Part shown: positions 14,101 to 23,956 of the stretch, in pieces
How the letters are laid out: each line of letters begins with the position of its first letter
Position numbering within the stretch: position 1 is the stretch's first letter
Assembly: GCF_021130785.1 (NCBI RefSeq)
Contig: NW_025776249.1
Location: 62,001 to 126,000 of the forward strand
Reading direction: 5' to 3'
Origin: Homalodisca vitripennis
Taxonomy: Eukaryota; Arthropoda; Insecta; Hemiptera; Cicadellidae
DNA: 64,000 nucleotides
The notes under the pieces: generated by a model
The model's input: only the letters and a program-made list of their open reading frames with translations
Told to the model about the DNA's origin: nothing
The model's database searches: none
Made by a program: the position numbers and the translations under genes

Positions 14101-14566
14101 TTGGTTTTACAATAATATTTTGTCTATTAGCGACATTTAGAAAGAAAGAAAGAATACAACAGTTCAGATTCTTTGTGAGAATATTCGGAATGTCGGTTTT
14201 ACAATAATATTTTGTCTATTAGCGACATTTAGAAAGAAAGAAAGAATACAACAGTTCAGATTCTTTGTGAGAATATTCGGAATGTCGGTTTTACAATAAT
14301 ATTTTGTCTATTAGCGACATTTAGAAAGAAAGAAAGAATACAACAGTTCAGATTCTTTGTGAGAATATTCGGAATGTCGGTTTTACAATAATATTTTGTC
14401 TATTAACGACATTTAGAAAGAAAGAAAGAATACAACAGTTCAGATTCTTTGTGAGAATATTCGGAATGTCGGTTTTACAATAATATTTTGTCTATTAACG
14501 ACATTTAGAAAGAAAGAAAGAATACAACAATTCAGATTCTTTGTGAGAATATTCGGAATGTTGGTT
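5151..14566. repeat. 92-bp satellite array (about 102 units, 9.4 kb)
   Basis: Head-to-tail 92-bp units are recognised by the blocks TTTTGTCTATTAGCGACATT, then GAAAGAAAGAAAGAA, then TTCTTTGTGAGAATATTCGG. Two sites toggle between states: TCGG or TTGG after GGAATG, and TATTAGCG or TATTAACG. A rarer GGAATATCGG form marks some units. Units left of about 6500 are more diverged, with small deletions and substitutions. The right end stops abruptly at 14566, about 70 bp before the piggyBac-like element. The period is not a multiple of three, and the short open frames near 7355 and 13329 arise only where one or two inserted bases shift the frame. It is non-coding satellite DNA. Confidence 0.97.
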
Positions 14567-14636
14567 AAACAAGATTACAGTGCAAATGGTAAAACTTAGC
14601 CTTATTACCTAAATATGCCTGTAATATAATTGTTAA

Positions 14637-14658
14637 CCCTTGTAAACCCTTATAGGGC
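14637..14658 (+). repeat. Left terminal inverted repeat of the piggyBac-like element
   Basis: The sequence next to TTAA begins CCCTTGTAAACCCTTATAGG. Its reverse complement aligns imperfectly with 18128-18148 at the other end, where most differences look like transitions. piggyBac-family termini are recognised by the transposase. This copy appears older than the LOA-like insertion because its ends have drifted. Confidence 0.6.
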
Positions 14659-14777
14659 AAAACTGAGGGAAAATAAATTTTTTATTTTTTTTTGCAGAAA
14701 TGGCTTTCTAATGGGACAAAATATTATATAAATAATACTTTTAACAATGTTGTGTGTGATCTTATATGATTTATGGG

Positions 14778-14840
14778 GTGGGAAATAATTATCATACGGA
14801 CCATTATACACATATCACCAGTGGAAAATTATTATCCCAA
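14778..14840. promoter_or_regulatory. Left subterminal palindromic motifs (two copies)
   Basis: Two copies of a motif shared with the right end start 43 bp apart: 14778-14793 (GTGGGAAATAATTATC) and 14821-14840 (GTGGAAAATTATTATCCC). The motif reads roughly GTGGGATAATTATTTCCCAC, a near-perfect palindrome. Position and asymmetry suggest transposase-binding subterminal repeats, by analogy with the internal repeats of the founding piggyBac. Binding is inferred. Confidence 0.55.
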
Positions 14841-14939
14841 CGTTACTTACCAACACACTTAATGAATAAAACGTAATGAATAAAAACCAAGCCATTAAAA
14901 TTACGTGGAGTTTATTGTAAAACAAATGTGGAAAACTAA

Positions 14940-17317
14940 ACATAACGCTTGTGAAACGGTGCAAAGGACAGGTTTCAAAGTGCTACACCACATGTTTCAC
15001 ACACCATGTTATTTCGTTTTTTCTTTTGCTTTCGTAGAACAAAAGGCACACCTTCTTTATTTGTCAATAATGGTTGGCAAGTGATCCCCAACATTACTCA
15101 GGCGTACAGTGTTCTAAACAGGTCCTTGCCGGTTCGGATTACTCCTTTTTCGACTGTACCCTGCGGCCGGTGGTGGTCTTCTTCTTTTTCTGGATGAATA
15201 TGAATCAATCAATCCATTTACTAATGCAGATCTAAACTGTAAGTGTGAAACCCCTTTTACTTCATTCTTTTTGAAATACTGTTCTTGAAGAATAAAACTG
15301 TTCACTACAGCAGTTTCAATAAAATAATAGAACAGTTTTATCTACCATTTTCTAGATTTCCTAGAAATGGAATAAGGAGACATATGTTGGTCGAAAAGAT
15401 CCACTCCGCCGATGTGTCTATTATAATCAGCTACTGCTGCAGGGCATTTATCATTTTCTCTAACTCCTTTAAAGTTGGTCCTGAGGACAACTTCGGTTTT
15501 ACTAGAGTTGTGCATATTCGAAATAACTGAAACAGCTTTGTTACCTAGGTCCTTCCATTTGACCACACTTATATCTGTGGGGTTTTGGCATTGAGCAAAG
15601 TCATGCTCATGTTTTTGCAGCTCATTATTGGCTTTCAGTAATTTAAGAGAATATTCCGCCCTATCCCATCTGATGGTACCACATGGAAAAGTTTTTTTGC
15701 TAATAAAGAGTAAAAAAATGGAAAAACTGAAAAAGTTATCAAAATATAAACACCTGTTTTGTTCAGTGAATGGCTCTGATAAAAAGTTTACAACATTTGC
15801 TCCAAGTCCTAATTCTGGGTTGCCATCTTTCCTACCAGTGTATACTTCAAACTTCAGTAAGAAGCCTGAAACAGCACATGCCAGAGCCCATATTTTGAAA
15901 CGTTTTATTGGTTTCTTTGGCATCTACTGTTTCAACGTACTCCTGCCTTTGAAAGCAGCCATACTCTCATCAATCGCTAAGAATCTAGAGGGGGCAAACA
16001 TCTCAGAATATTTTTTGGAAAGATGGTCAAGCAAAGGTCTTAGTTTGAATAGTTTGTCAAATTCAGTAGGTCCAATTTTTGGCATTTTGTTGCTGTTATT
16101 GATGTGTATAAAGCGAAGTATTTTTAAAAATCTCTTTCAAGTCATCATTCGAGAAATTCTGTCCACGTGAAATTTTTCATCTTGGGACCAATACAAACGA
16201 ATCGAAGGCAAATGGTGGAATCCCATAAAAATTAAAATGCCAAGGAAAGCATAAAACCTTCAAGAGTGAGATTAAGTTCAGTTCCGTTTTGTTGGGCATA
16301 ATTATTTGATTCCGGCACAATCAATTTACAATATCAGCATCAAATATATTCTGAAAAATCAATGTTGGACTAGTGTAGTCTAGATCCAGTATTACACCAA
16401 AAGGTTGGCCATAGTAACTGCTTTCAAAATGTATTGGTGTATTTGAAAATTTTGACCAATAGTATTTGGGAGTATTTTCCTGTTTTTGCTTGGCTTTAGT
16501 ATCTTTTTCACTTATTGCCTTCCTTTTGTTTTTGTTTTGTGATGGCTTGCCTAACACAGAACGTTTCTTAGTATTAGGCCAAGATGGAACATTTAGAAGT
16601 AGGCCAGTACAGCTCTGTTTTATATTAGCCTTAGGTAGGTCTGCATTAATTTTCTCTTTATTAGGTCCACTGATACTTGCTGTTGGAGGAGGACTATAGG
16701 ACGGATCTTCGTCCGTATCATTTGAAAACAAGTTCTCAGTCTCCTCAAAGTCTAAAACTAAGGGGGGTTTTCTTGGCCTTAAATTTAAGACAGAAAAATC
16801 AGCCTTACTAGTTGTAGGGAGCAATAACATTGGGTCAGCGTTACTTGTGGGAGGTGCGGACATCAGGTCTTTATCTGAGAGTAGGCTAGTTGAAAGGTAG
16901 TCTTGTTTTGGAGTGATTTATTTATTTCCTTCCAACGGTCAAAAACCAATTTACATTTATTAACTTATAATAGATGATTAAATCATACTTAAACAAAAGG
17001 GCCAAACCAAACATGCAACTGGACTCTAAATCAGATCTAGGCATAATTAACGTATAATTAATGTAATAAGAAAGTATAAATTATATTAAAAATTAGTGAA
17101 AGTATATAATAAATAACTTCTGTGGAGTAAGAGGAGATGTACTGCTGTCTATATTGTGAGAGTAAGAGTTATCGGACCTGGTAGAAGAAACCAAAGCGGA
17201 GTCCACTTGTAAAGGTAAATCATCCTCTGCACCAGAGTCTTCTACTTCATCTGAGAAAATAGCCTGCTCGTCCGTTATTTCTGCTCGTAATAGCTCCGCT
17301 ATTTCTTCATCGTCCAT
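14940..17317 (-). pseudogene. piggyBac-family transposase pseudogene
   Basis: A piggyBac transposase would cut at TTAA and reinsert the element. Reading on the minus strand, an acidic N-terminus starts MDDEEIAELL (17317 to 17093), and the rest resumes near 16905. Family signatures follow in order: LPSIRLYWSQDEKF near 16200, RFLKILRFIHIN near 16110, IDES with FKGRSTLKQ near 15970-15930, KPIKR and YFDNFF near 15740, GTIRWDR, and GGVDLFDQ near 15400. The three expected catalytic Asp codons are present, starting at 15971, 15740 and 15401. A C-terminal Cys motif VCETCG lies near 15000. Breaks include stops at 15926, 16139, 15344, 15113 and about 14977, with frame changes near 16320, 16255 and 15060. 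The interval 17092-16905 may be an intron or an insertion. Identity is confident; the gene is not functional. Confidence 0.88.
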
Positions 17318-17485
17318 TGCTGTACAAAACCCAAAAAGGTAGAAGTAAATTAGGCAGACAGTATAGCAATAAATTATTGGTTTACAAGTTGTCAGGGCCA
17401 ATGAAGAAATCACCCACCTTATGATGTTTATAGATAAAAACTGAAAAAATGCCTACTTATTTCCATTAGGCTTGGTAAATATTCT

Positions 17486-18123
17486 TGGGATGATAATTTC
17501 CCACTTGAGGTATGATCATTGTGGTCAGTGGGATAATTATTTCCCACCTCATAAAAAGAGGTATAACATCTTAGCCATAATCAAAATACTAAATCCAAGT
17601 ATATATACTGAAATTTAGACGGACGTATATTGATAAAAAGTAGTTATTCGACCTAAAGACGAATTTATTCATTTCGTAAAAAATTCGGAAAATATCAAAA
17701 GAAACATAACTTAAACATGACTTAATTGTAGCTTGTTGATCAACAGTATATTATCTGGTAATAAATCCCAAGTAATATTATAACTTACCAATATTCTGAT
17801 GGTAAAAAACATAGAGAATCTGATACTTACTTCCAAAATATGCTGTTTTCTGAAGAACGCAGTCAAAATCCAAACAAAGTAGAATCGAAGTAAACAAGCA
17901 ATTTCATAGTATACGGCAACCGGCAGTGGGATAATAATTTCCCACTTTACTACATGCAGCTCATTCAGACAGAAGTATCTGCGAACAGACCAAGTAGAAA
18001 ACCAAGGAACGATAGATGTACATATGTACGATATGAAAAACAAGTGGGAAAATATTATCCCAGAATGAGTTTGAAGTAAAATTACTTTAAAAGTACCAAA
18101 ACATGGTGGGAAATTATTCACCC
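17486..18123. promoter_or_regulatory. Right subterminal palindromic motifs (five copies)
   Basis: Copies lie at 17486-17504, 17528-17547 (GTGGGATAATTATTTCCCAC), 17926-17945 (GTGGGATAATAATTTCCCAC), 18044-18063 and 18106-18123. The first two start 42 bp apart, matching the 43-bp spacing of the left pair. Between the copies there is no open frame beyond short AT-rich scraps. These sites probably served transposase binding or element regulation; that role is inferred from position only. Confidence 0.6.
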
Positions 18124-18148
18124 TATACCCTATAAAGGACTATAAAAT

Positions 18149-18549
18149 ATATTATTTATTTGAATTTCATTAAAGGCTGTGTGAATTTTAAAATTGGTTC
18201 CCGTCACACTTTAAAGAATAATTTCACATTTTTAATGTTATCAGGTATTTTAAAAACAATTTTTTATTTAATCGAATATGTAGTTTCCATTGTATAAACC
18301 ATAAAATTTTGATATATTGTTAACAATACATTCTATAAAATAAGGAGTACTTTCACTAATATTTGTTAAAAAATTATCAGAATAAAACTCGCTCAAACCG
18401 ATAAAACTGTTTTAATATTCCTCGAAATAATTGGATGATCTAAATTTTGAACTAGTCTACTGTTTTCTGTGGCTAACTTGAACAGTTTAATTAGTGCTAT
18501 TTAAATAGAGACATTTTTAAAACAAAAAGATTAAAAAACTCTTTACAAA
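18149..18549. other. AT-rich spacer
   Basis: No open frame, RNA gene or repeat recognised. It separates the right end of the piggyBac-like element from the decayed viral-like tract. Confidence 0.5.
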
Positions 18550-21130
18550 CTTATGAGGAAAACAAGAAAGACTAACCTATCAGATTACTGATTGCCGGTT
18601 CGAGTGGTTGTAGAAAAAACTTTTTCGTATTAAATTTTGTCTATAATCGACTGACCCCATACTCAAATTTACACGGTTTTAGTAAATCTTAAAAACAAGA
18701 TTCGGATAAAAAACTGGCTGAAATATTTAAAAACATTGAGAAAAAAATATAAGAAAAAATCATCTTTTACAATCATTTTGAAGAAATAGTTCCTTCAAAC
18801 GAATATAAACACGGTTCTTTATTCCTTTATCCTCTGATTATATTATTTAGGAGAATCGGAATCTTATCAAAAAATATTCCTTGATGTCTAGACATAAGAA
18901 TATCTCTTGTACTTATGTTTTTCACGGTTTCTGAAAGTTGACAAACAGGTTGCAATATATTATAATATAGTATAATATGAATATGTGTTTTTATTTTTTA
19001 TCAGGGTGATCATTTTCAAGAAAAGTTTTTAATAATTATGTTGGATATGATATTATTTTTAACAAATCTTACGAATTATTTGACACATATTGGAAAGGAG
19101 ATTATAGATTTTTAAGTAAAAATTGCAACTATTTCAATAGATTTTCTAATATAAACGTGAACAAAGATTGAAACGTAAACACTACTACGTGTGAAACCTG
19201 ATTTTAAAGTCATACCCAAATAAATGACGAACGTAACTCCTGAAGAAGCAAAATAATTTATGAACTTTAAAAGAAACTAATGAAAACATTGAAATAGCAG
19301 ATCAGAATCGTTGAAAAATGATACAAATTTATTAAAATAACAATCACAATGTGACTTCTGCTATTAGGAATGTTGAGGGCAAAATTTAAAAAAATAAAAT
19401 TAAAGGTATTATAAATTTAGTTCCAGTAGTTCTACCAACTGCAGATATTTCCGTAAAAGAAACAGAATAAGAATTTGATTTACGAAAATTACCATCTTCT
19501 ACACCGTTTAGAATTAGATTTGTACATTTATTTTGAGAAGAATCTACAGTAATTTACCCAATAAGTCCTGGAACAGGAGATGTAATAATTTCAAAGATAT
19601 TTCTTTCTATTTCAGAAGATTAAATATTTGGTTTGTATTGGGATTGAAAAATTAAAAAAAATCTTATGGCTGGAAAACTACTAGTGAGTTTTGAAAATAA
19701 TGACATAATTATTGATTGTACAAAGAAACTCAAGGTTTATGAAGATATATAAAGAAATACTTTATATTCTCAGAAAAAGTTTTAAAAGTTTATTAAAATT
19801 TTATAGAAATATAGATTAAAATATAAAGTTAGTGATTCATCAAATAAAAAATCAAAACAAACAATGGTGGACAGTATATAAATTTAATCAAAGAAATTTG
19901 GGGAAAAAAGAGATTAAGTCGGAGGTTATGGAATAAGACAATTCAGTGATAACAAGATATAATACATATATTATAGCGATGATTAAAAAACTATTTAAAT
20001 TATTACTAATTACATTTATGCTATGCGAAGTTGAAAACCACAATGTTTTAAACAAAGAAGGTGAAAGCAACTAAAGATTAGATGTCGAACAAACTTAATG
20101 AATTTACTGAAAACCAGACGGAATTAAGTATTTAAAGAGAATTTTATGAACAATAAGTTCCCTAATTTTAATAGAAGGTAGCGTAGTTTTAAAAGATTTC
20201 ATTAACAATTTAACGTTTGATTTCCACGTACCAGCCTATCAGTATCTGTAGCCTGGAACAAAGATTGAAACGAAAATGAAAATAGGAAAGGCTGGTATAA
20301 ATAAGGCAGATAAGCTGCAATGAAACACGACATTTTTTGCAAAACATAGAGATACGAGTTCTAGAAAAATTGCAGGTTGTCATTGACGTTTAGTGTTACT
20401 ATAAAAGAGCAATTGATCATACTAAAATGTTTAATGAACTAAACAAAAATTAGGAAAATCATTAATAACTTAAATATTTTACAACAGAATCTATGAAAAG
20501 TTAGAAGCTAGAAATAAAAGAAGAGTAGACCATTAGGTGAAAGTAATGACTTATTTATGAAATTAGATCAAGATTTTAATACATTTCAAGATGTTATATA
20601 TAAATTCTTAGGAAAGCAATGGTAAATATGTGACAGAAAAGTTTCTTCACATGGTGACAAATTGAATACATTAGAGAAAAATCGTATGTATTTAAATAAA
20701 TTAAAGATACAATTTTTGAAAAACAGATTTAATTTATAGATAGCTATGATAACGCAGTTCAACATTTCTTTATACAATTGACGCTCTATATTGTGTAAGG
20801 CGTAAAGAAAAAATCATATAGAATATTAGGATATATTTCACTGTATTATGATATATTATATTGATTATTTGAATGAAGTTAAAATAATTTGATAATGTGC
20901 TGAAAGTAACACAAGAAAGAGTACATTAATAAAAACTTGATTTGAGATTTTTTCAAAATAAATAGTCATGGCTGGACATTACAGTACTTTCCATCTTTTT
21001 ATAATGTATATTAAAAGATTTTTTAAAAAAGAACGATGGTATAATCTTTAAAAAGTATGAATTATCTGATGATATGATACGATTATACATTCACAAGTTA
21101 AAATTGGTTTAACATTGCAAAATAACAACA
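18550..21130 (+). pseudogene. Decayed AT-rich coding tract, probably viral or Polinton-like relic
   Basis: Several plus-strand segments read as protein in short runs broken by stops and frame changes: about 19420-19640, 19660-19740, 20219-20386 and 20530-20630. They are rich in Lys, Asn and Ile, and the breaks are dispersed, as expected for an old inactive insertion. One segment (20219-20386, listed separately) resembles the phospholipase-A2-like domain of some virus capsid proteins, which is the main clue to origin. Parvovirus-like or Polinton/adintovirus-like ancestry are both possible. I recognise no polymerase, integrase or terminal repeat, and the boundaries are uncertain. Confidence 0.4.
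20219..20386 (+). pseudogene. Broken phospholipase-A2-like (viral capsid type) segment
   Basis: The plus-strand frame from 20219 shows the residues HVPAYQYL, then PGTKIE, then GINKADKL. This arrangement is typical of the secreted-PLA2-like domain found in capsid proteins of parvoviruses and in some virus-derived arthropod elements. Stops interrupt it at 20249, 20321 and 20384. His-Asp codons that would correspond to the catalytic pair (20326-20331) are readable only in a neighbouring frame, so there is also a frame break. In the intact family this domain acts on membranes during virus entry. This copy cannot encode a product. The match is from motif order only. Confidence 0.45.
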
Positions 21131-22080
21131 TCCTTCTTCGGAACATGGTGTACCGAGTTAGCGAAAATAAACTTCACCGGAAGTCTCCTTAATCGCAACA
21201 GGAGGTCTCGGAAGCGCGCCCCTCCCAAACTCGGAGCAAAGCATACAAAAAAAATACAATCACATGCCACTAGTGGGAAGAGAGACAAAATTTCGAGTAC
21301 ATGATATAATTATTTAGGTGGCAAACATTTTCATGCAAAATACAATAACAATAATTAAATTATAATCCGTTCACGCTACTATAAGACAAATAATTAATTA
21401 AACAATATAATGGAAATCATAAATGTTGCCACCCAATTTTGCACGCAACACAGAACACGAGGTAACATAATTTGCAAAGTGTACCGTCTCGCTTACACTA
21501 AATAAATACAAGGTGATAACTAAATAAATAATTTCCGTTCGCCGAACGGATCAATTAGAAAGCACTAGTGCAAAAATATAATAAACTTAACTGACATAGT
21601 TAATAAATTAACAATTTAGAACGTTACGAAAGACAGGAAAGAACACTTTGCGAGACGAAAACGTACACAAGGAACACAATTTACAAAATAATAAATAAGC
21701 TACATTTAACTAAACTACGAAAATATATGTCTGCGTGGGAGAGAAAAACCGTCAACAATATAAAGTTAAGAGAGTGAGAGAGAAAAACATTTACCTGCCG
21801 AAAGTAGAAGAATTAGCCAGCCATGGGCATCAGGACGAGCAGAGAACAGCCAGAGAATCAAGTAGCTTCTGCCGAACGAGTCCGACCGCTCCGAGCAGTA
21901 GCCGCTGCCGGTAAACAGCTGGTCCGTAATCAGTCAAGGTCAATCACCTGACCTCGACGAATCAGTCCATCCAGGCTGAAAATAATCAATACTTTGACGG
22001 AGTGACGCCCCCCACCGACTGACAAAAGTGGCCGAGGTGGGAAAGGTAAAAGACAAAAAAAGTCCAAACTGAGCCCCCGG
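21131..22080 (-). other. CpG-containing block: possible first exon and promoter, or LTR
   Basis: This block is clearly richer in C, G and CpG than its surroundings, most strongly at 21170-21240 and 21830-22080. On the minus strand an arthropod initiator-like TCAGTC lies at 22022-22017. About 225 bp downstream comes a good splice donor context, CAG then GTAAATG (exon would end at 21795). Between them are only short upstream open frames, so it would be a non-coding leader. A long terminal repeat of a retrotransposon is the main alternative. No matching second copy or downstream coding exon is visible in the window. Confidence 0.3.
21317..21433. repeat. Short inverted repeat, MITE-like
   Basis: GGTGGCAAACATTT (21317-21330) is answered by AAATGTTGCCACC (21421-21433), an inverted match with one extra base, flanking about 90 bp of AT-rich DNA. 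This could be a small non-autonomous element or chance structure. No target-site duplication is evident. Confidence 0.3.
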
Positions 22081-22700
22081 CTCAATGGAAAACATCTATT
22101 ATCAACTGAATAGCTTTATGTCAGTTATTTACCATTATGAACATTTAAGTCTACAATATTCTTTTGAAGTGAAAAACAGTTTCTACTTCAGCCATTTCTA
22201 AAAAACTAATTTTTTTAAAAAAAATCAGGAATATATAGTCTTACACTATAGTTGCATTATTAAATCAAATTATTGTATTACTGCCAGTAAAGTTTGAGTT
22301 AGTGTTTTGTATTATACATTTAAATTTTCCTTTCCACACAACAAAGTGGAACGAACAATCTAATTGCACCACATCCCAGAATTTCAAATTAAATACGTGG
22401 ATTAATCGGGCAATCTATATATATCACATTAGAACGGATACAATATGAATAGTATAAAAGCTTTAATAATACTTTACAATAGTTAGTTGAGTTTTACTTC
22501 AATATTAGTTAAAAGAATTGAAGATTAAATCAAAAGCTGAAATATTGTCAAGCCGATGGATACAACAGAGTACAAGGACATATGATGTCTGGACTCTCTT
22601 GGTAAGGATAGTTCTACGCTCTAAAATTATAAGCAAACTGGCTTATAAATCATTAAATAAGAGGGAAAACCCCCGAAAGTGTAATGAAGTGTTTGGAAGT
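22081..22700. other. AT-rich spacer with one short open frame
   Basis: A 65-codon open frame starts at 22518 (MKIKSKAEILSSRW) and is not recognised. It ends inside the dispersed repeat that starts near 22700, so it is more likely chance or repeat-derived than a gene. Nothing else is seen. Confidence 0.4.
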
Positions 22701-22782
22701 CTTCAGCTGCATTAACAGTATTTTATATTTTTTCCTGTTACCTTCCCTGCATCGTGAACTTTTCCAGAGAAATTAACCAAGT
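22701..22782 (+). repeat. Dispersed repeat B, copy 1
   Basis: About 82 bp (with CCTTCCCTGCATCGTGAACT inside) match 28471-28551 at roughly 85-90 percent identity by eye. The second copy lies immediately right of the LOA-like insertion. The match appears to begin at TGGA, within or next to the target duplication, which supports that the duplicated bases belonged to the target. Family unknown. Confidence 0.7.
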
Positions 22783-23944
22783 AGCAATAAAATAATATGC
22801 ACTAGATCACAAATGGCTATTTACTGTTCCTTTTTTGGCCTATATGTGATATATAACAGTGAAGGAGAATTAAGACCGTGTAATAAAACTGTCATCGTTC
22901 TTTGTGTGATTGTTTGGAGATGGTTAGAATAAAATGGGTTGTGTTACGGTTTTGTAAAATCTGCCGGCTTATATAGTATACGTATATGTTATATATAATT
23001 GTGCAACATTTTAAAATTTTGTTAACTACGAGTTTTTCTTTGAAATTCCAATATAAAAAAGATAAATTTAAATTAAGTGTTTTAGCAGTTCAAATTCAAC
23101 ATGAATAGATAGTTCAAATAGAGAATGTGTTTAAAATACCCGAGGTTTTGGTTAGTGTATCACACACAAACTTCTGAGTTAGTAAACCCATTAATTTTTT
23201 AACCTAATTTTTTTGGCCTAAAAATCCAAATAAATCATTCCATGAAATCTCAATAATTTTACTAATTTAAAATATTACTTTTGTAGTATTGGAAAATATA
23301 TGAATATATTATAGAAAGTATGGCTGAATATACAAAATTTTAATTTACTGGTTTTTCAGGTCATGAAATTTTGGTTTCATGGATAAATTTTAAGTAATAT
23401 TGTATCTAATAATTTTGAAGTGAAATGCATAAGGTAAAATATACTGTATAGCAACGTGTTCATGATGCTGAAGTTGATCATCTGCATTTCCCATTAAAAT
23501 AAATTTTATTATGCAATTTTGATTAAGCTCAGAACTTAAATCGGAAGATTTAACTGGATTAATAATATTATTTATTGGATTAAAAACGCTTATGCAATAA
23601 CTCTATGGACATCTTAGTTTAAATTACCTTGCAGTAATGCATACAGACATAATACTCCTCTACTAAACTTACTCGAGATGAAGAGCAATCTGATTATTGA
23701 AGGATGCACAGCTTAAATGTGTAATCCTTTAGTAGTGATTACATATTTCTACTTTACATACATTTTCATTTGTAGTAGGTAATGTAGTATTTACTGCTTT
23801 GCTTTGACATAGACATTACAAAATAGAAAGAACATTTACAATGACCTTCATGTTAATCAGTGCTCTTCAACATAACTTAAAATATGCCAATAACGCTTAA
23901 CATGAACACTACACAACATTGGATACAATTAAACAACATAAAAT
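22783..23944. other. AT-rich spacer upstream of the LOA-like element
   Basis: No convincing gene, RNA or repeat. Several poly-T and TATAT runs are present. The last bases are the pre-insertion target flank of the retrotransposon. Confidence 0.5.
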
Positions 23945-23956
23945 AAATGGATAGCT
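23945..23956 (+). repeat. Target-site duplication, 5' copy
   Basis: ATGGATAGCT (23947-23956), with two preceding A bases that may belong to it, recurs exactly at 28461-28470 right after the A-tail. Bases beyond it differ on both sides, as expected of a target-site duplication made by non-LTR retrotransposition. Confidence 0.8.

Larger units (their letters stand above)
14637..18148 (-). mobile_element. piggyBac-like DNA transposon, decayed
   Basis: The left end is TTAA (14633-14636) followed by CCCTTGTAAACCC. TTAA is the known piggyBac target site, and piggyBac-family ends usually begin with CCC. The right end is less clear: CCCTATAAAGGACTATAAAAT at about 18128-18148 looks like a mutated inverted copy of the left 22 bp. 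Inside lies a minus-strand transposase relic (17317 to about 14940). Both subterminal regions carry copies of a roughly 20-bp palindrome. The length of about 3.5 kb is plausible for an autonomous piggyBac-family element. The element is dead because its transposase is broken. The left boundary is fairly secure and the right one is approximate. Confidence 0.75.

Noticed and set aside
1..14566. Regularly spaced repeats as a CRISPR array
   Set aside because: Units are head-to-tail without unique spacers, and the sequence is eukaryotic in character.
15628..16170. Plus-strand 180-codon frame
   Set aside because: It is the antisense shadow of the piggyBac-like transposase, which carries all recognisable motifs.
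14637..18148. Two separate piggyBac relics rather than one
   Set aside because: N-terminal, core and C-terminal segments occur once each, in the right order and strand, between matching ends.
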